64,000 nt of DNA from Haberlea rhodopensis (lineage: Eukaryota > Streptophyta > Magnoliopsida > Lamiales > Gesneriaceae): contig CAJQUN010000930.1 of assembly GCA_907163345.1 (NCBI GenBank), positions 62,001 to 126,000 on the forward strand, in the 5' to 3' direction. The notes beneath the pieces were generated by a model. The model saw nothing but the letters and a program-made list of their open reading frames with translations, searched no databases and was not told where the DNA came from. A program made the translations under genes and the position numbers. Positions 1 through 12,200 of this stretch are shown one piece after another (the first letter of the stretch is position 1; every line of letters starts with the position of its first letter).

Positions 1-370
1 CGAGCAAAACAACGCGGAGGTAGGTCGGCTCATAAGGCAGGTCGTCATATTTATGGGATATCAGCTACAAACAAGTTTTATGTCGAGGCAAGATTTGTAA
101 TCTCCGTCCTTAAGACAAGATTGCCCCGCTATGATGCTAACTGTTTGCTATGGCAATTTGTCTCCCAAGATTCAACGACTATGACTTGTGATAGGAGCAC
201 TCCAAATCACAAGTCCTCAAACCACAAAGGTTCAAAGCACTCAACTATAAGAAAAATGATGAACAACAAAATGCTCCCTATTTTATCACTTATTGTCTGA
301 ATGAATTTCGAAAATCAATATGCAAAACAAGTGGGGTTATGTTGTATATATAGTGAACCAAAAATAAGTC
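1..370. other. Unassigned non-coding DNA
   Basis: No gene is supported here. The short reading frames start and stop at random and have no recognisable domain. Because the next 200 bases belong to a repeat family with a second copy near 24.7 kb, this stretch may be part of the same old element, but I see no terminus. Confidence 0.3.
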
Positions 371-379
371 CGAATGGAC

Positions 380-520
380 ACCATTTGGAGGCACTATATC
401 GCCAAAAATCACACCCTAAATGTGAATGGGCATACCATTTCACAAAATAAATATAGTGCTCGATCGATCGAGCTACTGTTCACGAAGGCAACAATTTTCT
501 GGCCCACTCGATCGAACGAG
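380..520 (+). repeat. Dispersed repeat, copy A, with CGATCGATCG palindromes
   Basis: A stretch beginning at TTGGAGGCA (about 385) resembles, on the opposite strand, the segment at 24,664-24,830 (roughly 70% by eye over about 90 bases). It ends in two palindromic boxes, TCGATCGATCGA at 460-471 and the imperfect TCGATCGAACGA at 508-519, whose starts are 48 bp apart. The outer base pair is T/A here, G/C in the second copy and C/G in the solo LTR near 37.2 kb. Element type unknown; likely LTR-derived debris. Confidence 0.5.
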
Positions 521-559
521 CATGTTAAAAAAATTGAAATTTTACTTTTCCAACAGTTA

Positions 560-1860
560 TAAATTCAACAAGTATACTGGGAATGATGATCGAGCCACTA
601 TTCAAATGCTTGTAGGCATCCCAAGGTGGATTGGTAATATGCTCCATCGATCTACGGACACCAACACTGACCACCTCCCATGGCAAACAAGAGTATCATG
701 GTCACGTTGCATCGTTGGACACAACAACCTTAAGAGGTAGCCAATGATACAATCATACAAGAATCAAGTGCTGGCCAGTCTCAGAGAATATCGAATCATA
801 GCAAGTATGTTTATCAAGAGCCAGTAATCCCAACTGTACAAGGCATAGTGGTGTAGTTTGCGCATGTCGTCATAATTATACATGCGTGTATCACAATCGT
901 TGCCACCAATAATGTCAGTGATTGCTCCTTATAAAATAAGGCATTGATTTAATCTTTTAAAATAGAGATTGTTCAAAAAACATTTTAACTAAAATATGTA
1001 GCTTAAGCAATCATTTAAAAATAAAATTATATATTATACCCAAAAAAACTTGCAAAATAGGAACCAAACTTTAATATTAACAAAGGTAGACATAATTTTT
1101 TTAAAAAAATATCAAATAATACATTATTTTTGTACTGAACGGGCTATGCAGGTGGCTCGAACTTTTCAAATTTTACTTATATATTTTGTATAACGTATGA
1201 ATAATTTATAGGAACCAAACTTTAAGGTCCAGATTTTATATACATCATATATACAAAATACTTATTTACTGCAACAAAAAATAATAATTTGAGGTATGTT
1301 TAACGTATGGATTAATTTCATTTGAACGAAGAGATTTGATTTGAGAATGAATTTAACATTTCAAATATATCATAACTATCATATCTGCTCCACGTAATAA
1401 TGCAGATGGACCATAATAATACAAGAGGGTCTGATAATATCATATGACATCATTTTTTGTGAAGTTTTTTTCAAAACCCCAAAAATATCATATCTCATAC
1501 CTTTATTGAAACATTTACTTCACCACGTTTGTTTCATCTCTACTATTTTTCACGTGTGTTAATCTCCATTACTTTAAATTTTAAATCTAGAACAAGATTT
1601 CTTTTGAGTTATGATGAATCAATGAGGTTACATACGCAATGCGTGTGTGTGAGCTCTAATAGTTATATAGATTAAGAAAAAAATTGTATTTGAAATATAC
1701 CAAATATAAATTTATATGTTATTTGAATCTATATGCACCATATTTCTAATAATATAAATTCATAACGATTTGAATCCATATGCACCCTATTTCTGATAAT
1801 AATTCTGTTAATTCTACGTTGCCTAATTACTCGATTTCTTTTTATAATTGGTGCTAAAAA
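560..1860. other. AT-rich upstream region, no gene seen
   Basis: AT-rich DNA with no reading frame worth reporting. Its right end should hold the promoter of the long plus-strand gene, but I could not pick a convincing TATA box. Confidence 0.4.
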
Positions 1861-1976
1861 CCGCCAAAACTCGGTGAAGATTGATTATCTACACCTTCGA
1901 TCGTTTCGTCGACCACCGATCGACCACTAGCTCCCGGCGGGCAAATTTTATTTCGACAAGTTGTCTAACAAATCAG
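1860..1976 (+). other. Probable non-coding first exon (5' UTR) of the 1,300-aa gene
   Basis: A locally GC-richer stretch ends in a good donor site (AATCAG|GTAC, exon end 1976). The next good acceptor (TTGCAG at 3132-3137) opens the exon holding the start codon at 3240, giving a 1.16-kb 5'-UTR intron. The transcription start is a guess from composition. Confidence 0.45.
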
Positions 1977-3239
1977 GTACTTTTCCCCCGCTTTTATTTA
2001 TCGTGATTTAAAGCAATATATTAGGTTATTTTTAACGATAAATGGACGTCCGTGTAATGATTATATCATGTCTTTGTCATCTGTTTGTTCTTGTTTAAGT
2101 TTAAGTAATTTTTTCAAAACCCTAATTGAACCCGGAGATGATTGATTGTTAACGATGCTGTGTTAACACGACTACGAGGTGGAGGTGTCTAGATCACACG
2201 TTTTTTTTTGTCGGATTTATCAGTGATTGTTGAAGATTTTAGTTTGCAAGTAGCATATATGTGATAGCTACTGGAGAGAAAATTGTGCCGGTTTTGTGAT
2301 TTTGTGGACTTTTTGAGGGTTGTGGAACTTACGGGTTTTGAGTCTGAGGGCCTGAGCTATGGGTGCTAAGTTTTATTAAATTCAAAGGCTTTTTTCGGAT
2401 TCTGGTTTGATCATATTGGTGTAATTTATTATTTGCTGTTGGTGGTTGTGGTTAGTGAGAAATGTGCATATAAGTCTGGGTGTTTTATGGGCCACTCTTT
2501 AGAAGCAGGATTTAGCTTGGGCAAGAAATTTATTAAAGTTATTTCTTAAATAAGAAAATGAGTTAGTCAGTGAACTGAATAATGCTTCATGGTGCATTAT
2601 TGCACGTAGCCTTTTTAAATTGGAATCCAGAAATTTGACATTCTGTCGTCGCCTGAGTTTTTTTAATTATTGCCAGCAATATTAGATGCTAGAATTCAGA
2701 CTTACAAGATGGAATTTGTGGTATAGAGTTAAATAGTGATTGTGATGTTTAGGTTCTTGGTTTTAATTGTTTGATTCTTTTATTCGAATAATTATTTATG
2801 CGATGACCTGTGAAGTCGTCTATTCATTTATATCCTTCACATAATTATCTTTAGAAAGGCTTTCTCTTTTATACCACAAACAAACTGGTATTGCATTTGA
2901 TCAGAATTGTGAAGTAGCTGTGAAATATGCATTTTCAATGTACTTTGACTGCCTGATAATGCAAATTGACTTTGTTATATTCTTCTAATGAATTTGCTTC
3001 GGATCCCTTGAATTGGCTCTTGTTTTTGTTTATATCTTTGATTTTTCTGTGGATCTCACCCAAAGTTTTAAATATAAGGAAAATTTTAGAAAAATTTGCA
3101 TCTGGCTTTTTGAAATGGGATTCTTTTTGCATTGCAGTTGGCTTATTGTCCAATTCGACACTTTAACCCATTGCCTTGATGCGCTGCGCAATTGTATTAA
3201 ACTGGTTTCTAAGACAGAGAGAGTGTGGAATCTGATGCA

Positions 3240-6174
3240 ATGTCGGCTTCTAGCAAGTTTGAACTTTCTTCTGCTAGCCCAGATAGGCCATTGTACGCAT
3301 CTGGGCATCGTGGATCTTATGGTGCCGCTTCATTGGACAGATCTGGTAGCTTCCGCGAGAACATGGAGAACCCACTTTTGTCAAGCCTACCAAACATGAC
3401 AAGAAGCACTTCATCTATAACTCAAGGGGACGTGCTTAATTTTTTCCAATGTGTACGTTTTGATCCAAAATCTATGGTGGTTGAGCATAAGCTGAATCGA
3501 CCAGCAGAGTTTAAGCGGCTTGCAAGTACTGCTGTTGGATTTCCATTGGAAGATTCTCTAACAGCACCTACAAAAAACAAACTGTCTACTCCTGCCCCAG
3601 AGGATCTTAGACGACTCAAATCTGGTGTGCGGGAGAGTGGGACTAAAGCTAGGTATTCTTTTTAAAAAAATATTTGCCATTTTTTCTGTCTGTGAATGAG
3701 GCATATATTATAAAGTTTCACTGCATGTTAGGGAAAGAGTGAAGATATTGAACGACTGTTTATCGGTAATCAATAAGTGTTTCCCCACCATTCCATCCAG
3801 AAAGAGATCCCGGCTGGATACCTTGTCTAACAACCGATCGAGCACATTGTTACCAATTGATTGTTCCACATCAGGAATGGGCGTTGGTAAAATTGGATCT
3901 CAAAATCATTCAAGTACGAGCGGTTTTGAATTGGAGCTGCAAAAATCTGATGAAAGATCCAAAAATGCCTTTCCAAACAAGCGTACTCGAACTTCTATGG
4001 TTGATGTTAGGGTTTGTTTCTTTTTCCTTTTTCACAATTGACTTTTGATTGGAAGGTAAACTTTTCTTTGAGCATGACTGGCATTAAGATTACTGTTGGG
4101 AGCAGATTCTTGGCTATAATTTACTTGTTAGTGTTGTCGATTTATTCTATGAAAAATATGGTAAGATAGTAGTTCCACAAAAATATTTCATGAGATATTG
4201 TTTCCTGTCTAGTTTTTGGGTTTTGCTAGATTATAGTAGATAGTTGCTTCTTTTTTTATTTTTTTATATGTTCCAGCGAATTTTGTAAGATTGTCAGTTT
4301 TGCATTTTTTAAACTGGACCTCAAAAACAAAAGCTACTCTTATTGTTCGACCTCTGTCTGTCTTTTTCTCACCTCTCCTCATCCGTTTTCTCCATAAATT
4401 GAGTTTTTATTAGGTATAATTGGTTTAATCAATATCTTTGTCCTTTCCAAATTCTTCTCACCTGGAGGTATAATCTTCTAGTAAAAATGGCATTACAATC
4501 TTTTTTCTTTTTCCTTTTTTGGGTTTCTGCTGTTAATACTTTGCTTTTATCAACTGTAGCTTTTTCCAAAGAAAATAATTGACTGTGTGATTAAATTACG
4601 TAGACGGAAGTGTGTGCCAATAACCCTTCAAAGCCATCTGGAACTATGGACAAGGACAGGGATGCTGTAAGACTCTCCAATAGCACTGGAGTTCAGGGTG
4701 AGGACCGTTCTTTATCAATTGCTGTTGATGGTTGGGAGAAATCAAAAATGAAGAAAAAGCGTACTGGAATAAAGCCTATTGGTCCCAGTTCCATGGAAAC
4801 CAAACCTATTGATGGTTTTCGGGAAACTAAACAAGGAATGCAGCCTAGGCTTCCTACTGAAGCCCGTTCAAGGTTGAATGATTCTCAAGGCTTTAGGTAT
4901 CATCTTAAATTTCAATGACTCATCTACTTTTATGTAGTTGAACATTTTGTTCCAAGCGCTGAATATGTTTATAAAATGTTGGAAATTTTGAGTTTTCCAT
5001 CCATCAAACGGATTATTATGTTTAGGGTAACCTTTTTATAATTTTAAATAACGAGACATGATTAATGGTTTTATGCTTGTGTAACAAGTGATTTAATAGT
5101 TCCTTGATGATAAAAATCTCACCGGGTGCTATAGGGCTGGTAAAATGATTGAAATGAGTACGTACTGCTCATACACTTGAGAAATTAATTATTTTGGAAA
5201 CCCTTAAGAATACAATTGATGCCTATTTTTTTTAGCTTGATAATAGACAGTGGATCACATTTATTATTTCCTCTCGATGAATTCTGAAACAAAGGCTTCT
5301 AAAAACTTCTTCAAGTATAAATGAATGAGGTTTTGATTTGTGGCTTCAGCTAAAGAACATTTAATTATTTGAACTAACATATAAGCTTATTTCATGAGTC
5401 AGGAGTAATCAGTGAGTTCCCAGTTTACTGACCATTGCATCTGAGAAACATCTTATCATTGTTGAGTAATTCCTAGGATTCTCTTGTGAATTCAGTTTAT
5501 GCATGACCTTACTTGAGTTGGACTTAGTTTTAATCTACTCCTAGGTATAGGACTGAGGAAGGGGTGGGAGTTGTGACTTGAAGGTTAGAGTTTATGATTG
5601 TTGAATTATGATACATGTGTTAACAAATGATGTTTCTTCTTCCTTTTCTGTTCATTTTTATGGCTGCATAATCATTCTAAGCAGCAGTTGGCCTTAATAT
5701 TTTGGTGCTGTCTCGTTTTGACTTGAATTTGGAAATTTCTCATGTTAATATGAAGGAATGAGTGGGAAATTTAAGAGATAGATGCTAGAATACTTACATG
5801 TACTTGAAACACCTCTTGACAAATTGGTTATGAACCTGGCGTTAATTCAATTTTCTCTATTTTAAGTATTAGCAAATTGAGGTATTTGCACCATCGATTT
5901 CATGACGGTGATATTTTATGTTTTGATGTAATTAGTGAGATTCAAGTTGTATATGCCATACTTTAAGAACCGTGTCTAAGTCGGGGTTGAAATATGACTG
6001 GTCTCAGAATACAGTTTCCCTACTCTTTGAAGAAATGAAAATTTACATGCCTTAATATTAATCTCCTATTAGTTTCACCAGATATAATATTGGATTCTCT
6101 CAATGATGTCTAGGGGCAGTTAAGGGTCTTTGGACTTTCCAGAATAAAATGCATTTTCAGGAAATAAGTTTTCA

Positions 6175-6267
<93 letters not shown>

Positions 6268-9200
6268 TTGTTTCCTTCGGGCTTGACTTTATCTTTTTCT
6301 GCTTCATATTTTGTTATCATCATAAATGTGAATCGCTCTATAATCTAATTATGCACCTTGATTAGACCTGGAACCGCTAATGGAGGTCTGGGAGGAGGAA
6401 AAGCTGAAGTCACCTCGCAGACCAGCTCAGGCATTCGTTCTTCTATTTCCAGAACTGACTCAGACAACAGTTCCCTTCTCCATGAGAGGAGAGAACGTGC
6501 AAGTGGTCAAGAGAAAGAAAGGATGAATGTGACAGCTGTAAACAGGTGACAATTTTCTCTCTTTGTTTCCCCTTAATACTCTCAAAATCTCATTGATGTC
6601 ATGATTTGATAGTATTATGTTTATACCCTTTTTATTTTCTGAAAGTGTTTTTTTCTGTTTTAAAATGTGAGCCTTTTTTAGTACATCGTCCTTTGAGTAG
6701 TTCCATTTTGTCTCAGCTTTTAATACATACAGTTTTCTGTGCAATCCTGCCTTCTGATAATTTGGCTGTAGAAAATTGATCTGGTGCTTTTAAGTGTGGA
6801 CAAATTGATTGGGAATCGTGCTAAAAAAAAAGCGCACTTTTTTAAAAAGAAAAAAAAAAACGTTTTTTTAATTTGGTCCAAAGAGTATGATACAAAATTT
6901 ACTCTTAATGACCAAATTAATTTTTTTTTGATAAGACAAATAATATATTAGGAAAGGAGTACCAGTGGTGCTCGAAAAGTTACAAAGTTAAAAATAAAAC
7001 CAAAACTGAAAACGAAAATAGTCTTAAGTGCTAATAAACAAGTTAACGGTTCCTTTTCCCAATCCAAGAAAGTATAAAAGAACCTAATAGTGCTCATATT
7101 CTTAATCCAGAACCAAGACCTAAACAAAATTAAATCCAATGGATGATCTTTCTTGTCTTTATAGGTGCCAACGATTCTGTTATTTCTCTGAATCCAAATT
7201 GTCCAAATGACCGCTTTCCAAATAGTCCTCCATCCCTTAATTCCATTACTCCGATCCCATAATCCTTCATGTTGAAGAAAATGCCCCACCGTGTTGTTGT
7301 TGGGAGCGGTTGACAAGCCTAACCACCGGTAACATGACATCCAAAGATCAAGTTGTGAAAAGTTGGAATGCTATCTCTGATTGCTCTCCAGGCGAATGAC
7401 AAAATTTTTGTAGGTGCCAAGCTGTTCCAAACGAACTCATATGGCAGTTTTAAATCACCCTCCGGAATCGCATCTTCAAGGAGAGAACCGTATGCTGACT
7501 GAACCGAATATTGTTTTGAAGGTCCTCTCTTCCATTCTCATCTATCTTCCTCTTAGCTCCACCCTGCAAACAAGTGTTAGTAAAATCACAAAAGAATCAT
7601 TTTCCCAATCGAATAGATCAAGACTCCAGTCCCATCTCCAAGACCATGTTCCTTCAACCCAAACACGCATATCCCATATTAAAATATTTTTATCTCTCGC
7701 TATGCTAGCTAGTCTAGGAAATCTTACTTCAAAACTCATTTCTCCTACCCAAACATCCTCCAGAAGCTTGTCCCAAGACCATTCCCTATCTTTCTACTCA
7801 AACCGTTTGCGAACCATCCTGAAGAATCGAGCAAAGTGGTTCTCCCTCCACCATGAAGACTGTGCTAATCTCCCCCCGACGCTCTCTTCTAAGAAAGGGT
7901 TCAATAATTGATTACCATATTTTGATTTCAAGACTTGAAACCACAACGTATTCTTCCTATTACAAATATTCCATCTTCCTATTACAAATATTCCATCCCC
8001 ACTTTCCCACTGCTTTGTTAAAATATTCCAGATTTTTCACCCCTAATCCCCTGCTCAATTTTGATTTGCAAATTACACCCATAACCCATGCTATCTTGTG
8101 ATTACTACCCCTCTCTCTCCAAACCCCCCCCCCCCACCCCCACCACACAAACACACACACACAGGAAATTGCATTGTAAAGATCTTAGTTTAGAAATGAT
8201 ACTCTTTTGAGCGCGGTAGAAGGTAAAAAAATAGATCAGCATCGAGATAACATGGCATTAAGCAATATCATACGGCCTCCGAAAACTTTTATCTTCCCAA
8301 GCTGACAATATCCTCTTATTTATTAACAATCTTGTCCCACACGCAGCCTCTTGTAGCATTATAACCGATCGGTAACCCCAAGTAATCAAACGGAATTTTC
8401 CCCGTAGAACAATTCAGAATTTCTGACAATCCAAGCAAAGGGTTGTCTTCCACGTTGATTCCAACCAATGAACTTTTGTGGAAATTAATTTTCAGTCCCG
8501 AGATTAGTTCAAAATTTCGGAGAATTGCTTTGAAAGTGACGGCATTATTAAATGAAGCATTGCCCACAAACAGCGTGTCATCTGCAAATTGTAAATGAGA
8601 AATCTTAATCTCCTCGCGACCCACGGAAATTGGAGCCAATAAATTATTAGAAACCACCGAATCAACCATTTTGCTAAGAGTCTCAGCCACTATGACAAAC
8701 AAAAACGGTTATAATGGGTCCCCTTGTCTTATTCCTCTGAAAATCAAGCTCCATCGTAGGTCTTCTGTTTATCAACACTGAAGCTTTTGCGGTAGAAATA
8801 CATTCCATAATCCAACTTCTCCATTTTGTGTCAAAATTCATAAGACTCATATTGTGGTCTATGAATTGCCAATTGACGTAGTCATATGCTTTCTCGAAAT
8901 CAACCTTAAAAATCATGTCCATACTCTAATACAGTTCAAATACCAAGAAAGATGTATGAAATAAGTGAATAAAAGCGGCTCAACTGCTTTCTTGAGTCCC
9001 TTTATTCTTTTGGATTTTGGGGCTTTTAAACTTTTTATTTTTGTTTGGCTTACTTGCAATTTTTTTCCACGTGCTAAAGAGGATTTGAGTCTTCTTGACC
9101 ATGCCTTGGAGTGTATCCTTTGATGTACTGTATGAAATAAGTGAATAAAAGCGGCTCAACTGCTTTCTTGACTCCCTTTATTCTTTTGGATTTTGGGGAT

Positions 9201-12200
9201 TTTAAACTTTTTATTTTTGTTTGGCTTACATGCAATTTTTTTCCACGTGCTAAAGAGGATTTGAGTCTTCTTGACCATGCCTTGGAGTGTATCCTTTGAT
9301 GTTATACTCTGCTGCTATTTTTAGATTTGCAAGTTTGCTGAAGACAGCAGTTCTTTCTCGCGTCTTTCTTCTGAATCTTTTTTTGGAGTAAAAAAATAAG
9401 ACTTAGATAAAACATGCAGTTGAAAATATTATTACAACTCTGTTTGGAAATATTCAATGAGTTGGATATTGTGGAATATTTGCTATTACACATGAAATAT
9501 GTTTTGTTTTTGTTTATAATATTAATTTCCCCTTAAACTACTAAAAGTCTAAAAGTAAATGATGTAGCTTCTTAAAATTGAGTTTGCTCCTCTAAATTAG
9601 GGCAAGTTCCCGAGAAGATTTAAGTTCAGGCAGCCCTACCTCAGGTTCAAAGTTGAATGCTAATGTACGTGCCCCACGGTCTTGTTCGGTTGTTGGTGTT
9701 TCCAAGTTGTCTCAAATGGCACAACGATTCACGACCTCTGATGATTGGGAAATGTCTAATTGCACGAGTAAACTTCCTTGTGTCATTGGGGCTAACAATC
9801 GCAAGTGTATACCTTTTGCACGGTCTACATCTCCTCCAGTTGCCAATTGGGTTCAGAGGCCACAGAAGATTTCTCGAACTGCAAGAAGAACTAATTTATC
9901 ACCAATTGTTTCTGGAAATGACAAGAACCCTGCTTTGGATATGTGTGAAGTGATGGTAAATGAAAGGCGTTTGCCTGCTCATTCTCCTCAGCATGTTAAA
10001 ATAAAAGGTGACAATTTCGCTCCAGCTACATTATCTGAAACTGAGGAATCAGGTGCTCCTGAAATTAAATCAAGGGACAAGAATAAGAAGTGTGATGAGA
10101 TAGATCAGAAAAGTGGTCAGAATGTCCAGAAAATGTCAACCCTACACTTACCACCAAGAAAAATTAAAGCCACCTGTGATGATGACCATGAGAACGGTGT
10201 TAGAAGGCAAGGCAGAACGGATCGGGGATTTACTTCATCGAGACCGCTCTTGCCTTTAACAGCTGAGAGGCTTGGTAATGTGGTAAAAACAAAACAAATT
10301 AGAAGTTCCAGACTTGGTCTTGACAAGACTGAAAGGTTAACATAATGCCTAAGTTTCCTTTTTTTTTTCGTCCTATGTATATTTTAATTTTCAGTTTTGC
10401 GCCTCTTGCTGATGTATTCTAGGTTGTGATTTCGTTGAGTATTTTCATGACTTGATAAAACCTTCTTTTCAGTAGAGCAGGTCGGCCACCTACAAGAAAG
10501 CTTTCTGACAGGAAAGCATATACACGTCAAAAGCATATTGCTATCAGTATGACAGCAGATTTCCTCGGTAACTTATTTATGATCTCTGGAATGTTGGCAT
10601 TGATTTCGTGGACACTACGCTTTTGTTATGACAATTTGTTGATTTTTATTGAATAATTGTAACAGTTGGTGATGATAATGGACATGAAGAGCTCTTGGCT
10701 GCTGCAAATGCTGTTACAAACAGAGGTATTGTTCATGTGATATGTTTATATTTCTCTTTCTCAAAGTATATTGTTCTTCTGGAAATAACTGTCCTACTTT
10801 AAATGCAGTCCAAGCCCCTTCTAGCCCATTCTGGAGAGAGATGGAGCCTTTATTTCGTTTCATATCTGATGCAGACATCACCTATTTGAAAGAACAGGTA
10901 ATCAAGCTATTTGTTTTGTGATTTTACTAGACTTATAAGTGACTTTTTTTAATTACTGATGATTTCAAGTTTAATGCTAAACTCAATATATAAATTACCC
11001 TTTTTTTTTTTATCAGGCAAATAATACTTAATATAATAAACTGTGCCAAAGGCACAAGAAAGTTACTATACAAGATGTAGCGAAAGCGAAAATAGCTAAA
11101 AACCAGAGGTAGCCTAGAAATCTAAAGTGCTAGCAAACATAATAACGGTTCCTGTCTCCAGTCGACAAAAGAGTACAAAAATTTATGATTTCCTCTATTG
11201 CTAATCCAGAACCATGATCTGTAAATGATTACTTCCAGTAAATCTTCTTCCTTGTTTTCTCTTCCTTGGGAAATCAAATTGTTTCAATGAAGCCATATAG
11301 TCCAAACCACTGTGCTCCATACTGTCATCCAAGCCTTCCTGCCCTTGTTTGTGCCCCATAACCCTTTGTGGTGTAAGTGGTGTGACACTGACTCAGAAGA
11401 CAACACAACACTGTAAAGAATCCTAGCCAACGATAACATCTCATCCATAAGTCATACAACTCTGTACAACAGAAAATCAAGTGTTGAGTTGTTCCTCTGT
11501 TAAGTGACAAATCGCGCAATACGCAGATTCAGCTCTCGAGAGAATGTTTCTTTTACGAAGATTTGATCTTGTTGATATTAGATCTCGAATCACCTTCCAC
11601 GTAAAAGCAGCAACTTTGGAGGGTGCAAAAGAGTTCCAAATCGAAACATAGGTCTCTGACAAGTTTGCATCAATTGGTGTGTCCTCCAAAATGGTAGCAT
11701 ACGCTGATTGAACGGAATATCGATTGGATGAGTCCAAATTCCAAACCCACAAATCCTCCTGTTCCTCTATCCAAAGAAACCTGTCCAACAAAGAAACTAG
11801 ATCATGAAGTAAAACATGTTCCCTGTCCAATAACTCTCTTCTCCAATCCCAACGCTACTCCCACGTCCCATCCACCCCCCAAACCCCACCCAGCTATAAG
11901 AACGTCTAACAAAGCTAACCTAGGAAATGTTTCCTTTAAACTCTTAACCCCCACCCATACATCTCCCCAGAGTTGCGTCCCCATCCCATTCCCAACTTTT
12001 CTACTAATCCCTCTTTTAAACCAGCCCGTCCGGTCTTGAAAAGTGCATTTCAAACCCCCCCCCCCCACACCCCACCCACCTCCCCCACACATCGAACAAA
12101 CTCCATCTATTAAACCCATATCTAGAACTAAGAACTTTCGACCATAAAGAGTTCTCATTTTTTAAAATTTCCCATCCCCATTTCCCCAAAAGTGATTTGT

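Noticed and set aside
6110..6323. Reading frames with Arg-Glu and Cys-Val runs
   Set aside because: They are translations of the CT/CA microsatellite.
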